Source of the DNA: Burkholderiales bacterium
GTDB taxonomy: Bacteria > Pseudomonadota > Gammaproteobacteria > Burkholderiales > Thiobacteraceae
Direction: 5' to 3'
DNA length: 64,000 nt
Assembly: GCA_023511995.1 (NCBI GenBank)
Contig: JAIMAL010000002.1
Span: 112,765-176,764 of the forward strand
The notes under the pieces were generated by a model that did no database searches, was not told where the DNA came from, and saw only the letters and a list, made by a program, of their open reading frames with translations. Both the position numbers and the translations under genes were made by a program. This document shows, piece after piece, positions 38,176-47,040 of the stretch. Every line of letters starts with the position of its first letter. Within the stretch, counting starts at the first letter, position 1.

Positions 38176-38607
38176 ATGCACCCACTCGCCGACTGGAACA
38201 AACGGGCGCTTGCCCTCATCGAGCATGTGGGCCTGTTCATCATTGCCGTGGCGACGGTGATCGCCACCGCCCAGGAGGTGGGCGTGATGATCGAGGCGCG
38301 TCACGTGCGGCTTGCCGACCTGCTGCTGCTTTTCATCTATCTCGAAGTGTTGACCATGGTGGGGCTCTACTACGGCTCCGGCAAACTGCCCGTGCGCTTC
38401 CCCCTTTACATCGCCATGGTGGCGCTGGCCCGTTATCTCATCCTCGACATGAAGGAAATGGATGTCTTTCGCATGCTGGCGGTCACCGGGGCGATCCTGC
38501 TCCTGGCCCTGGCGGTGCTGGCCATCCGCTATGGGCATACCCGTTACCCTTATCCCCAGGATGATGCGCACGCCGAGCTGCGCTCCCTCAGACCGCCGGG
38601 ACGCTGA
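38176..38607 (+). CDS. psiE: PsiE-family membrane protein
   Basis: A 143-residue membrane protein of the phosphate-starvation-inducible E family, four predicted helices, function unknown. Diagnostic stretches are LFIIAVATVIATAQEVGVM, LLLLFIYLEVLTMVGLYYGSGKLPVRFPLY and ARYLILDMKEMD (seen in parts). ATG at 38176 is preferred to GTG at 38137 because the family starts just before the first helix; GAGG lies 12 bases upstream. It sits inside the purine genes, between purK and purC. I see no Pho box near it. Confidence 0.9.
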   Translation: MHPLADWNKRALALIEHVGLFIIAVATVIATAQEVGVMIEARHVRLADLLLLFIYLEVLTMVGLYYGSGKLPVRFPLYIAMVALARYLILDMKEMDVFRMLAVTGAILLLALAVLAIRYGHTRYPYPQDDAHAELRSLRPPGR

Positions 38608-38610
38608 AAA

Positions 38611-39489
38611 ATGACGAACCCCCTCTACCAGTCCGACCTGAAAAGCCTCACGCTGTTGCACCGGGGCAAGGTGCGGGACATCTACGAAGTGGATGCGAAA
38701 CGGCTCCTCATCGTCACCACCGACCGCCTATCCGCCTTCGACGTGGTGATGAAGGAGCCCATCCCCGGCAAGGGGGAAGTGCTCACCGCCATTTCCCGTT
38801 TCTGGTTCGCCAAACTCCGCCACATCGTGCCCAACCATCTGACGGAGGATGCCCCGGAATCGGTGGTGGCTGCGGACGAGGTGGGACAGGTGAAAAACCG
38901 CGCCCTGGTGGTGCGCAGACTCACGCCGCTGCCCATCGAGGCCATCGTCCGCGGCTACCTGGTGGGCTCCGCCTGGAAGGAATACCAGGCCACCGGCAGC
39001 GTGTGCGGCATTCCCCTGCCCGCCGGCCTGCGCCTGGCCGACCGCCTGCCGGAGCCTCTGTTCACGCCTTCCACCAAGGCCCCCCAGGGCAGCCACGACG
39101 AAAACATCTCCTTTGCCCGCATGGCGGAACTCATCGGCGCGGGGGCAGCGGAACGCGTGCGCGAGGTGGCGCTTGCCCTCTACCGGGAGGCGGCGGCCTA
39201 TGCCCTGGCGCGGGGCATCATCATCGCCGACACCAAGTTCGAATTCGGCACCGATGGCTGCGGCATCCTCTACCTCATCGACGAGGCCCTGACGCCGGAT
39301 TCCTCGCGCTTCTGGCCGGCGGAGGACTATCGGCCGGGAACCAATCCGGTCAGCTTCGACAAGCAGTATGTGCGGGACTGGCTGGAGGCATCCGGCTGGA
39401 ACAAGGCCCCGCCGCCGCCCTCCCTGCCCCCGGAGGTGATCGCGAGGACAGCGGAGAAATACCGCGAAGCTTTGCGTCGTCTCACCTGA
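38611..39489 (+). CDS. purC: SAICAR synthetase
   Basis: A 292-residue phosphoribosylaminoimidazole-succinocarboxamide synthase (CAIR + aspartate + ATP). It carries [43 protein letters not shown] and [12 protein letters not shown]. It is the longer form (about 290 residues) common in beta- and gammaproteobacteria. It starts three bases after psiE, so psiE is embedded in the pur operon. The 189 bases after purC hold no gene; an imperfect hairpin (GACGGGAAAC/GTTTCCCCGTC) lies at 39544-39574 without a T run. Confidence 0.96.
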   Translation: MTNPLYQSDLKSLTLLHRGKVRDIYEVDAKRLLIVTTDRLSAFDVVMKEPIPGKGEVLTAISRFWFAKLRHIVPNHLTEDAPESVVAADEVGQVKNRALVVRRLTPLPIEAIVRGYLVGSAWKEYQATGSVCGIPLPAGLRLADRLPEPLFTPSTKAPQGSHDENISFARMAELIGAGAAERVREVALALYREAAAYALARGIIIADTKFEFGTDGCGILYLIDEALTPDSSRFWPAEDYRPGTNPVSFDKQYVRDWLEASGWNKAPPPPSLPPEVIARTAEKYREALRRLT

Positions 39490-39678
39490 AAGCCAGACAG
39501 GGTGGCAGCGCATGGGCGTGGTCAGGGTTGGGGTTGCCCCCGCGACGGGAAACAACGGCAAGCGTTTCCCCGTCCCCATTCGGGGCGGCGGGGCGCCATG
39601 AGGGTTTGCGGGGAGAAGCCCATGCACCTGCTTGCTGGCGAATCCACTGCCGGAGTCCGCTGAAGGAGGCCGTGCCGG

Positions 39679-41526
39679 ATGCGTGAACCCTACCGCGATC
39701 CTCCGGAATATCTGGCGGACACCGCCATTGCGCCGGAAGAGGCCGGCTCGCTGCCGGGGCTCTTCGCGGCGCGGGTGGCGGCCATGCCGGACAAGGTCGC
39801 CTACCGCTATTACGATAACGCCGAGGAGACCTGGAAAACACTCACCTGGAACGAAGTGGCGCAGGAAGTGGCGCGCTATCGCGCCGCCCTCGCCCGGGAG
39901 GCGTTCTCCCCCGGCGACCGCGTGGCGGTGATGCTGCGCAACTCACCCCATTGGGTGATCTTCGATCTCGCCGCCATGAGCCTGGGCCTCGTCGTGGTGC
40001 CCCTTTATCTCGACGACCGCCCGGAAAACGCCTCCTACATTCTCGAGCATGCGCAGGCGCGCCTGCTTTTCGTGGAAGGGCGGGTGCAGCACCGCAAACT
40101 CGATGCCATCCTCGCCGGCAGTCCGAGCCTGCGCCGGGTGGTGAGCCTCACGCCCCCCGAGGCGGGCAGCCCCAGCGACCCCCGGCTTGTCGTGGCCGAC
40201 GCCTGGCTTGCCGCGGGCGGCTCCCCGCCGCCGCCGCTACCGGTGAATCTCGAAAGCCTGGCCTCCATCGTCTACACCTCCGGCACCACCGGCCGCCCCA
40301 AGGGGGTGATGCTCTCCCACGGCAACATTCTGTGGAACATCTGGTACACCCTGCACTGCGGCCCCTTCTCCGCCAGCGACGTTTTTCTCTCCTTCCTACC
40401 CATGTCGCACACCCTGGAGCGCACCGCAGGCGTCTATCTGCCCATGGCCCTCGGCGCGGAGGTCGCGTATGCCCGCTCCGTCCTGCTGCTTGCCCACGAT
40501 CTGGAGACCATCCGGCCCACCGTGCTCATTTCCGTGCCCCGCATCTACGAGCGCTTCCACGCCCGCATCCGCGATGCACTGGAAAAGAAACCGGCCATCG
40601 CCCGCTGGCTTTTCGAACTCACGGTGGAGGTGGGCTGGCATCGGTTCGAATGGCAGCAGGGTCGTGCCCGCTGGCAGCCGAAACTCCTGCTGTGGCCGCT
40701 GCTGCAAAAACGCATCGCCGCTCCCCTCATCAACCGCTTCGGGGGACGCCTGCGCTTCGCCGTCTCCGGGGGCGCCGCCCTCTCGCCCACCCTGGCGCGG
40801 GTCTTCATCGGGCTGGGGCTGCCCCTCTACCAGGGTTACGGGCTCACCGAGACCAGCCCCGTGATCACGGTCAACCGGCCCAAGTCCAACATTCCCGCAA
40901 GCATCGGCCTGCCCCTGCCCCATGTGGAGGTCCGCCTCGCCGACGATGGGGAACTGCTCACCCGCAGCCGCTGCGTCATGCAGGGCTATTGGGCTGATGA
41001 GGAGGCCACCCGCGCCACCATTGACGCCGAGGGCTGGCTGCATACGGGGGACAAGGCGCGGCTGGACGAATACGGCCATTACCACATCGTGGGCCGCATC
41101 AAGGAAATCATTGTGCTCTCCAATGGCGAGAAGGTGCCGCCGGCGGACATGGAGTCAGCCATCACCCTCGATCCCCTCTTCGCCCAGGTGCTGGTGGTGG
41201 GTGAGGCCCGGCCTTGTCTTGTGGCCGTGGCCAGCCTCGACCGGGAGCACTGGCCCGCCTTCGCCCGCGAGCTCGGAGTCGACCCCGCCGATCCCGCCGC
41301 GCTGACGGATGGCCGTGTGCAGAAGGCCCTGCTGGCGCGCATCGGCGAACGGCTGCGGGATTTCCCGGGCTATGCCCAGATAAGGCGTGTCCATGCCACC
41401 CTCGACGAATGGACGGTGGACAATGGCCTGCTCACGCCCACGCTGAAAATGAAACGGGGTCCCCTCACGGAAAAATACCGCGACGCCATCGCCGCTCTCT
41501 ATGCGGATTTGCGCGCCGACCGATAA
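39679..41526 (+). CDS. Long-chain fatty-acid-CoA ligase (AMP-forming)
   Basis: A 615-residue acyl-adenylate-forming enzyme of the FAA1/FadD15 type. The AMP-binding signature is IVYTSGTTGRPKGVMLSHGN, with YQGYGLTETSPVI, GWLHTGDKA and the hinge GRIKEIIVLSNGEKV. It activates fatty acids to acyl-CoA at the cytoplasmic membrane face. AAGGAGG precedes ATG. The next gene, a FadL-type porin, lies 23 bases downstream with its own ribosome site; the two fit as uptake and activation of long-chain fatty acids or other hydrophobic compounds. Exact substrate is not visible. Confidence 0.92.
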   Translation: MREPYRDPPEYLADTAIAPEEAGSLPGLFAARVAAMPDKVAYRYYDNAEETWKTLTWNEVAQEVARYRAALAREAFSPGDRVAVMLRNSPHWVIFDLAAMSLGLVVVPLYLDDRPENASYILEHAQARLLFVEGRVQHRKLDAILAGSPSLRRVVSLTPPEAGSPSDPRLVVADAWLAAGGSPPPPLPVNLESLASIVYTSGTTGRPKGVMLSHGNILWNIWYTLHCGPFSASDVFLSFLPMSHTLERTAGVYLPMALGAEVAYARSVLLLAHDLETIRPTVLISVPRIYERFHARIRDALEKKPAIARWLFELTVEVGWHRFEWQQGRARWQPKLLLWPLLQKRIAAPLINRFGGRLRFAVSGGAALSPTLARVFIGLGLPLYQGYGLTETSPVITVNRPKSNIPASIGLPLPHVEVRLADDGELLTRSRCVMQGYWADEEATRATIDAEGWLHTGDKARLDEYGHYHIVGRIKEIIVLSNGEKVPPADMESAITLDPLFAQVLVVGEARPCLVAVASLDREHWPAFARELGVDPADPAALTDGRVQKALLARIGERLRDFPGYAQIRRVHATLDEWTVDNGLLTPTLKMKRGPLTEKYRDAIAALYADLRADR

Positions 41527-41549
41527 CCCACCACCAGGAGGAAAAAACC

Positions 41550-42734
41550 ATGTCACTGCGTCCGCTCACTGTCAGTCTCGGCCTGGCCATTGCGACCGCC
41601 GCTCAGGCCTCCGGTTTCAGCCTGATCGAATCCAATGCCGACGGCCAGGGTTCCGCCTACGCCGGCAGCGCCGCGGTGGCCGAGAATGCGAGCACCCTCT
41701 TCTTCAATCCGGCGGGCATGACCCGCCTGCCGGGCCGGCAGCTCGTCGCCTCGCTGCACGCCATCGACGTCAGCGTCCGATTCAATGACGGCAATCCCGC
41801 CACGGCGGACGGCGGCGATGCCGGCGGACTCAGCCTGGTGCCCAATCTCTACTACGCCATGCCCATCACCGCGAGCCTCTGGTTTGGCCTCGGCATCAAC
41901 GTCCCCTTCGGCCTCAAGACCGAATACGACCCCAACTGGGTGGGCAAAGCCCAGGGCATCAAATCCGAAATGAAGACCGTCAATATCAACCCCGCGGTTG
42001 CCTGGCGGCTCAATGACAAGCTTTCCCTGGGGTTGGGCCTCAACGCCATGTACATCGAGGCGGAGCTCACCAGTTTCGTCCCCGCGCCCGGCCCCGGCAC
42101 GTTGACCATCCGGGGCGACGACTGGGGTTACGGCTACAACGCAGGCCTGCTCTACGAAGTGGACGGAAACACCCGGCTGGGCCTTTCCTACCGCTCCCGG
42201 GTGAAACAGCATCTCACGGGGGACATCACGTTCAGCAATATGCCAACACTGAACACCGGTGGCAGCGCAGACATCCTCCTGCCCGACACCTGGACGCTGA
42301 GCCTTTATCACCGTCTCTCCCCACGCTGGGCGCTGCTTGCCGACATCGCCCGCACCGGCTGGTCCAGTTTCCAGGAACTGCGCGTGGTGCGCGCCAACGG
42401 CAGTACACTGGCGGCCACCCCGGAAAGCTGGAAGGACACCACCCGCTATTCCCTGGGTCTCCATTACCAGCTTTCGGCCACGACCCGGCTGCGCATGGGT
42501 GTCGGCTATGACGAGACCCCCGTGCCCGACGCGCAACACCGCACCGTGCGCATCCCGGATAACGACCGCCTGTGGCTCGCCGCGGGCGTGGGTCTGCGCC
42601 TCAACGACCACGACAGCCTTGATTTCGCCTTGAGCCACCTCTTCGTCAAGGATGCGCCCATCGCCAACGGCGTGACCGGCACCTACAAAAGCCGCGTGGA
42701 CATTCTTGGCCTGCAATACACCCACACTTTCTAG
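41550..42734 (+). CDS. FadL/OmpP1-family outer-membrane transporter
   Basis: A 394-residue outer-membrane beta-barrel. A 20-residue signal peptide (cleavage after AQA) is followed by SGFSLIESNADGQGSAYAG and the FadL hallmark ASTLFFNPAGMTRLPG. The barrel strands end in a terminal phenylalanine (YTHTF), as required for BAM insertion. Family members transport long-chain fatty acids or aromatic hydrocarbons across the outer membrane. AGGAGG lies before ATG. It pairs with the upstream acyl-CoA ligase. Confidence 0.93.
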   Translation: MSLRPLTVSLGLAIATAAQASGFSLIESNADGQGSAYAGSAAVAENASTLFFNPAGMTRLPGRQLVASLHAIDVSVRFNDGNPATADGGDAGGLSLVPNLYYAMPITASLWFGLGINVPFGLKTEYDPNWVGKAQGIKSEMKTVNINPAVAWRLNDKLSLGLGLNAMYIEAELTSFVPAPGPGTLTIRGDDWGYGYNAGLLYEVDGNTRLGLSYRSRVKQHLTGDITFSNMPTLNTGGSADILLPDTWTLSLYHRLSPRWALLADIARTGWSSFQELRVVRANGSTLAATPESWKDTTRYSLGLHYQLSATTRLRMGVGYDETPVPDAQHRTVRIPDNDRLWLAAGVGLRLNDHDSLDFALSHLFVKDAPIANGVTGTYKSRVDILGLQYTHTF

Positions 42735-42759
42735 GGTGGATTCGCCGCATCGCCCGCGC

Positions 42760-42765
42760 TATGCT
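42760..42765 (+). promoter_or_regulatory. -10 box for a likely leaderless transcript
   Basis: TATGCT ends six bases before the ATG at 42772, the same spacing as at 30213 and 48022. There is no ribosome site before the start codon. Confidence 0.45.
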
Positions 42766-42771
42766 TGGCCC

Positions 42772-43125
42772 ATGAGCGACAAGAAAGTCATTCCCATCAA
42801 CCCCCTGGCGGAAGTGAGCCACTGCGCCGGGGCGGAGCCCTTTGCCCTCATGGTGCTGGACGACTACATGGAGCCGGAATTCCACCATGGGGAAATCATC
42901 GTCTGCGAACCGGAGGGCCTCGCGCGGGATGGCGCCTTCGTCGTCGCGGAACACGAGGGGGAGTTCTATTTCCGCCAGCTTCGCATCCGCGACGGGGTCT
43001 GGTCGCTGCACGCCCTCAACCCCAAATACCCCTCCTTCACCATCGCCGGCCCTTCGGCCATTCGCGGCGTGGTGATCCTCAAGAAAAAACCCGGCCGCCG
43101 CCGGGAGATGAAGCGCTACACCTGA
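42772..43125 (+). CDS. LexA/S24-peptidase-like protein without catalytic serine
   Basis: A 117-residue protein matching only the C-terminal S24/LexA-type peptidase domain; no DNA-binding domain. The usual GDSMEPT motif reads DDYMEPEF, so the catalytic serine is a tyrosine. The lysine region (normally vKRL) reads YFRQLRI. The rest (HHGEIIVCEPEG, DGAFVVAE, HALNPKYPSFTI, IRGVVILKKK) follows the family well. It is therefore probably not a protease; a binding or structural role is more likely. The gene stands alone behind a -10 box that suggests a leaderless mRNA. Confidence 0.75.
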   Translation: MSDKKVIPINPLAEVSHCAGAEPFALMVLDDYMEPEFHHGEIIVCEPEGLARDGAFVVAEHEGEFYFRQLRIRDGVWSLHALNPKYPSFTIAGPSAIRGVVILKKKPGRRREMKRYT

Positions 43126-43133
43126 ACCGCCCC

Positions 43134-43946
43134 TCAAGCCAGGGTCAACGCCATGCGCACGCCCAGGGCGTAGAGCAGCAGGGCAAAAATGCGCTTGAGT
43201 TTCTTCACCGGCAGGCGGTGGGCCAGTTTCGCTCCCAGGGGCGCGGTGAGCACACTCACCAAGGCAATGGCGGCCAGCGCCGGCAGATAAACGAAGCCGA
43301 GGCTGCCGGCCGGCAGCCCCGTTACCGAGAGCCCGTTCACCCCATAACCCACCGCACCGGCCGCGGCGATGGGAAGGCCGATGGCGGCGGAGGTGCCGAT
43401 GGCTTCGTGCAGCTTCACGTTGCACCAGGTCATGAAGGGCACGGAAAGCGTGCCACCGCCAATCCCCACCAGGCTCGAGACGGCACCGATCACGTTGCCG
43501 GCGAGGAACAGCCCCAGGGGGCCCGGCAGCTCACGGGAGGCCTTGGGCCGGATATCGAGGAGCATCTGTGTGCCCACGTAGAAAAGGAAGACGACAAAAA
43601 ACCCCTTGAGGAAGGCGCTGGACAGCCACGCCGCGAGCACGCTGCCGGCCAGGGTGCCGGTGACGATGCCGGGGGTGATCCCCCGCCAGATGCGCCAGTT
43701 CACCGCGCCGTGGGCGTGATGGGCGCGCAGGCTGGAAATGGAAGTGAAAAGGATGGTGGCAAGGGACGTCCCCAGGGCCAGATGCACCACGTGTGTGGCG
43801 GGAAAATGAAGCCCCGTGAAAATGAAGGTGAGCACGGGGACGATGATGAGGCCGCCCCCCACCCCCAACAGCCCCGCGAGGAAACCCGCGGCAGCCCCCA
43901 GGATGGAGTAGGCCAGCCACTCGGTGAGCACGTCGGCGGTCAGCAC
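43134..43946 (-). CDS. TauE/SafE-family sulfite/anion exporter
   Basis: A 270-residue membrane protein of the TauE/SafE family, about eight helices arranged in two related halves. GLLGVGGGLIIVPVL in the first half and LVGIGGGTLSVPFM in the second are the family repeats. Members move sulfite, sulfoacetate or other sulfonates outward. GTG at 43946 is chosen: it lies 10 bases after the EVE stop and has GGTGGGG upstream; GTG at 43931 is an alternative. The substrate is unknown; sulfite would suit a sulfur oxidiser. Confidence 0.87.
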   Translation of the reverse strand: MLTADVLTEWLAYSILGAAAGFLAGLLGVGGGLIIVPVLTFIFTGLHFPATHVVHLALGTSLATILFTSISSLRAHHAHGAVNWRIWRGITPGIVTGTLAGSVLAAWLSSAFLKGFFVVFLFYVGTQMLLDIRPKASRELPGPLGLFLAGNVIGAVSSLVGIGGGTLSVPFMTWCNVKLHEAIGTSAAIGLPIAAAGAVGYGVNGLSVTGLPAGSLGFVYLPALAAIALVSVLTAPLGAKLAHRLPVKKLKRIFALLLYALGVRMALTLA

Positions 43947-43956
43947 GCCCCACCGC

Positions 43957-44406
43957 TCACAAAAGCTTTTCGATAAAGGCCCACTCCCGCGGATCGACGG
44001 GCGTGATGGACAGCCGGTTGCCCCGCGCCAGGATGCGCATGTGGGCAAGCTCCGGATGGGCGCGCAACTCGCTCAATGGAACCAGGCGGGTCTTGCGCAC
44101 GAAGCGCACTTCCACATTGAACCAGCGGGGCTTCTCCGGTGTGGCCTTGGGGTCGTAATACTTGCTCGTGGGATCGAACTGGGTAGCATCGGGATAGGCC
44201 GCCTTCGACACCTCACAGATGCCGGCAATACCCGGCTCAGCGCAGCTCGAGTGATAGAAGAAAGCCAGATCGCCGGGCTTCATCTGATCCCGCATGAAAT
44301 TGCGCGCCTGATAGTTGCGCACGCCAAACCAGGCCACCGTGCCGTCGCGGGCGAGATCATCGATGCTGTATTCCGACGGCTCCGACTTCATCAACCAGTA
44401 ACGCAT
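43957..44406 (-). CDS. EVE-domain protein (THYN1-like)
   Basis: A 149-residue EVE (PUA-like) domain protein. MRYWLMKSEPSEYSIDDL, VRNYQARNFMRDQMKPGDLAFFYHSSC and WFNVEVRFVRK (seen in parts) match the thymocyte nuclear protein 1 group. EVE domains recognise modified bases in DNA or RNA; which one is unknown. The TauE/SafE-like gene follows it 10 bases downstream, a common but unexplained pairing. Confidence 0.92.
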   Translation of the reverse strand: MRYWLMKSEPSEYSIDDLARDGTVAWFGVRNYQARNFMRDQMKPGDLAFFYHSSCAEPGIAGICEVSKAAYPDATQFDPTSKYYDPKATPEKPRWFNVEVRFVRKTRLVPLSELRAHPELAHMRILARGNRLSITPVDPREWAFIEKLL

Positions 44407-44710
44407 TGCGCCTCCCTCATCCGGCCGCAGGGCCGGGTTTCGCTTCCCACCCCGTTGGCGGCGGTGGCGATTGTACGGGAATCAGGGAATGCGGGCGCAC
44501 CAAAAGCCTCGTGCCCGCCGCGGGCGCCCCTCTATGTCGGTTTTTTTTACACTCCCCACTGCCGCCTCTCCGCGGGAAACTGGCATCTCCCTGATAAAAA
44601 ACGGTTTTTCAACTGTGGCATGACAGTTGCTTAAGAACTGGCGAACGCACTGCGTTTCAAGGTCATGGAGGGCGTGCCCTCCTTTCGCCACCCCAACCAA
44701 GGAGCCAATC
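44407..44710 (+). promoter_or_regulatory. Upstream region of the PEP-CTERM gene
   Basis: A 304-base gap without a gene between the divergent EVE and PEP-CTERM genes. It contains a T8 run near 44541, an AT-rich patch (GATAAAAAACGGTTTTTCAAC) and a sigma-54-type promoter at 44616-44631. Enhancer sites for a PrsR-like activator would be expected upstream of it, but I cannot identify them. Confidence 0.5.
44616..44631 (+). promoter_or_regulatory. Sigma-54 (-24/-12) promoter for the PEP-CTERM gene
   Basis: TGGCAT-GACAG-TTGCT matches the sigma-54 consensus TGGCAC-N5-TTGCW in both halves, with the exact five-base spacer. Transcription would start near 44643, giving a leader of about 68 bases. PEP-CTERM genes are known to be often controlled by RpoN with the PrsK/PrsR two-component system, which supports the call. 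Confidence 0.8.
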
Positions 44711-45304
44711 ATGATCCGCAATAAACTGCTCACCGCCCTCCTGGGCGCGGCCGGGTTGCTTGCGAGCCTTCCCGCCTCCGCGGCCATCATCGATACCGTT
44801 CAGGCACCCACGGGTTATTTCGTTCCCACGGATCCCCAGAAGTATAGCTCGCCCTATTACCGCGGGAACGGCCAGGACTGGGACTGGACACACAACCCCA
44901 TCGCCGGGCCGATCACCTCCGCATACCTCCTCATCAGCGCCTTCGATGTGGATTTCAGCCAGGGCGAGCGCGACCAAATCTTTGCCTACGATGGCGCCAG
45001 CCCGGTTTCGTTGGGTTACCTTGCGGGGGCAAACAATATGTGGAATTTCACGACGTTCACCCTGCCCTTGAGTGTCTTTGACGACATCACGAACGGCTTG
45101 AAAGTCGGCATCTCAATCGATGTAACTAATGATGGCTGGTTCGTGACACTCGCCAAGTCCGTGCTCTGCGTCAATGCGCAAGATACGCGAGAATGCCTTG
45201 CCACTTCCAACCCGAACCCCGGCGTTCCCGAACCCGCTTCCCTGGCGCTGCTGGGTCTGGGCCTCGCGGGTCTGGCGGCCGCTCGGCGCCGCCAGACGGC
45301 CTGA
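44711..45304 (+). CDS. PEP-CTERM sorted surface/exported protein
   Basis: A 197-residue exported protein. A signal peptide (about 1-24, ending ASA) and a C-terminal sorting signal VPEPASLALLGLGLAGLAAARRR (VPEP, hydrophobic helix, arginine cluster) are present. The middle contains no domain I recognise; it has a Trp/Tyr-rich N-terminal part and one cysteine pair (residues about 156/163) near the end. Such proteins are cleaved and anchored or released by exosortase (EpsH/XrtA), often with exopolysaccharide. No exosortase gene is in the window. AAGGAG precedes ATG and the gene has its own promoter and terminator, so it is monocistronic. Confidence 0.92.
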   Translation: MIRNKLLTALLGAAGLLASLPASAAIIDTVQAPTGYFVPTDPQKYSSPYYRGNGQDWDWTHNPIAGPITSAYLLISAFDVDFSQGERDQIFAYDGASPVSLGYLAGANNMWNFTTFTLPLSVFDDITNGLKVGISIDVTNDGWFVTLAKSVLCVNAQDTRECLATSNPNPGVPEPASLALLGLGLAGLAAARRRQTA

Positions 45305-45318
45305 CGGGGCGGGTGTGC

Positions 45319-45350
45319 AAACCCGGCAGTTCTTGCTGCCGGGTTTTTCT
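45319..45350 (+). terminator. Rho-independent terminator after the PEP-CTERM gene
   Basis: AAACCCGGCAG pairs with CTGCCGGGTTT around a six-base loop and runs into TTTTTCTTT, 14 bases after the stop codon. On the other strand it may also serve the convergent APS kinase gene. Confidence 0.93.
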
Positions 45351-45367
45351 TTACCCTGCCGGCCTCC

Positions 45368-47032
45368 TCAACGCAGATACCCCTCCCGCTCCAGGGTGAG
45401 AAGGATACGCTGCACCGCCTCGTCCACGGTGAGCTGGCTCGTGTCGAGGGAAAGCTCCGGATGCGCCGGCACCTCGTAGGGGTCGGATACGCCGGTGAAA
45501 GCCTGGATGAGTCCGGCGCGGGCTTTCGCGTAGAGTCCCTTGCGGTCGCGGGCCTCGCACACCTCGATGGGGGTGGAGACATAGACCTCGAAGAAGCCGC
45601 CATACTGGCGGATCAGCTCCCGCACCGCACGCCGGCTTTCCCGGTAGGGGGCAATGGGGGCGGAGATGGCAATGCCGCGGTGTTTGACGATTTCGCTTGC
45701 CACGAAGCCGATGCGCCGCACGTTGATCTCCCGGTGTTCCCGGGAGAAACCCAGCTCGCTGGACAGGTGTTTGCGCACGATGTCGCCATCGAGCAGGGTG
45801 ACCTGGCGCCCGGTGATTTCCAGCAGCTTGATCTGCAGTGCCTTGGCGAGGGTAGATTTGCCTGCGCCGGATAGGCCGGTAAAGAAAACACAGAAGCCCT
45901 GCTGGTGACGGGGCGGGTGGGCGCGCTGCAGGGCCGCCGCCACGTCGGGCCAGGCCAGCCAGGCGGGGATGGCGAGCCCCCAGTCGAGGCGGCGGTGGAA
46001 TTCCCCGGCGGAATAGGCGAAGGCGCGCGCACCCGGCGGCACTTCCTCCTCCCCCATGAACTGGTCTTTTTCCTCCACGTAGAGCATGCGGGGAAAAGGC
46101 ACGAGCTCCACCTCCACCGCGTCGAGAGTGGGAGCGAGCTTTTCCTCCACCTCCGCGACGATGTCGGCGCCGCGCCGGAGGGGGGTATCCCCGGTGTCCT
46201 CCCCGCCGACGATGAGATGGGCGGCGCCGAAGTTGCGGGCGAGGATGGCGCGCAGCATCACCCCGCGCGGACCCGTGGGCAGTTGGGCGAGGGGTAGAAG
46301 GCTCAGCAGGCTGGAGGCGGGGGGCAGGTGTTTCACCGCCGCCTGCCAGGCCCGCACGCGGGCGAAATATTCCGCCTCATTGGGGGGCAGCACGCCGGCC
46401 ACCCCATGCACGAGGAGATTGGCTTCCCGCGCCAGGGAGGCCTCGACGGCGAAGGCTTCGTGCACCCGCTGTACGGGCTGCGCCGTCTGGTAGGCGATGA
46501 CGCGTTTGTAGCCGCGCCGCTGGAAGAGGGCGCGAAGCTGAACGGGAGCGAGCCTAAGGTCAAGGAAATCGTGCCGCGGCGGAAACGCCACGCCTTCCAC
46601 CCGGCCGCCCACGCACACTCCGCCCAGGGTCTGACCGAGGACCGCCGCCTCGAGGGCCTCGTCCGCCGGCCAGACTTCGCTCACGGTGAGCACCGCGGGC
46701 ATGAAGCCTTCCGGGTCGCGCAGGGCATAGCGCCCGCCCGGCACCAGCGCCTGCGCCCGCTTGGCATTAAGCCGCAGCACCACCGGCCAGGGCCACCAGG
46801 TGCCATCCGTAAGCCGCCCGGCGCGGAGGATGGAGAAGTAATCCGCCTGGGAGCAATACCCTTCCAAGGGGGAATAGCCGCCATTGAGGAGGAGCTCCAG
46901 ATCGCACAGTGCCTCGCGGCTCAGGTCGAGGTCGGGCAGATCCCGCGCCTCCTCCCGCAGCGCGGCGGCCCGGGCCTCATCCACGATGAGGTTGATGAGT
47001 CTGCCACCGTATGGCGCAATCAAAGTTTCCAT
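45368..47032 (-). CDS. cysC: Two-domain APS kinase with degenerate ATP-sulfurylase domain
   Basis: A 554-residue protein: an ATP-sulfurylase-like domain (about 1-370) fused to an APS kinase (about 375-554). The kinase is intact: P-loop GLSGAGKS (386-393), LLDGDIVRKHL, FSREHREINVRR. The sulfurylase active site is not: QTRNPLHRAH reads QTAQPVQRVH (182-191), losing the Arg-Asn and the first His of HxxH, and GRDHAG reads GGEDTG (276-281). The T. denitrificans homologue is known to be a hexameric APS kinase without sulfurylase activity, so this makes PAPS only. It starts eight bases after the DHH gene stop; GTG at 47044 is an alternative start. Confidence 0.9.
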   Translation of the reverse strand: METLIAPYGGRLINLIVDEARAAALREEARDLPDLDLSREALCDLELLLNGGYSPLEGYCSQADYFSILRAGRLTDGTWWPWPVVLRLNAKRAQALVPGGRYALRDPEGFMPAVLTVSEVWPADEALEAAVLGQTLGGVCVGGRVEGVAFPPRHDFLDLRLAPVQLRALFQRRGYKRVIAYQTAQPVQRVHEAFAVEASLAREANLLVHGVAGVLPPNEAEYFARVRAWQAAVKHLPPASSLLSLLPLAQLPTGPRGVMLRAILARNFGAAHLIVGGEDTGDTPLRRGADIVAEVEEKLAPTLDAVEVELVPFPRMLYVEEKDQFMGEEEVPPGARAFAYSAGEFHRRLDWGLAIPAWLAWPDVAAALQRAHPPRHQQGFCVFFTGLSGAGKSTLAKALQIKLLEITGRQVTLLDGDIVRKHLSSELGFSREHREINVRRIGFVASEIVKHRGIAISAPIAPYRESRRAVRELIRQYGGFFEVYVSTPIEVCEARDRKGLYAKARAGLIQAFTGVSDPYEVPAHPELSLDTSQLTVDEAVQRILLTLEREGYLR

Positions 47033-47040
47033 GCCACCTG

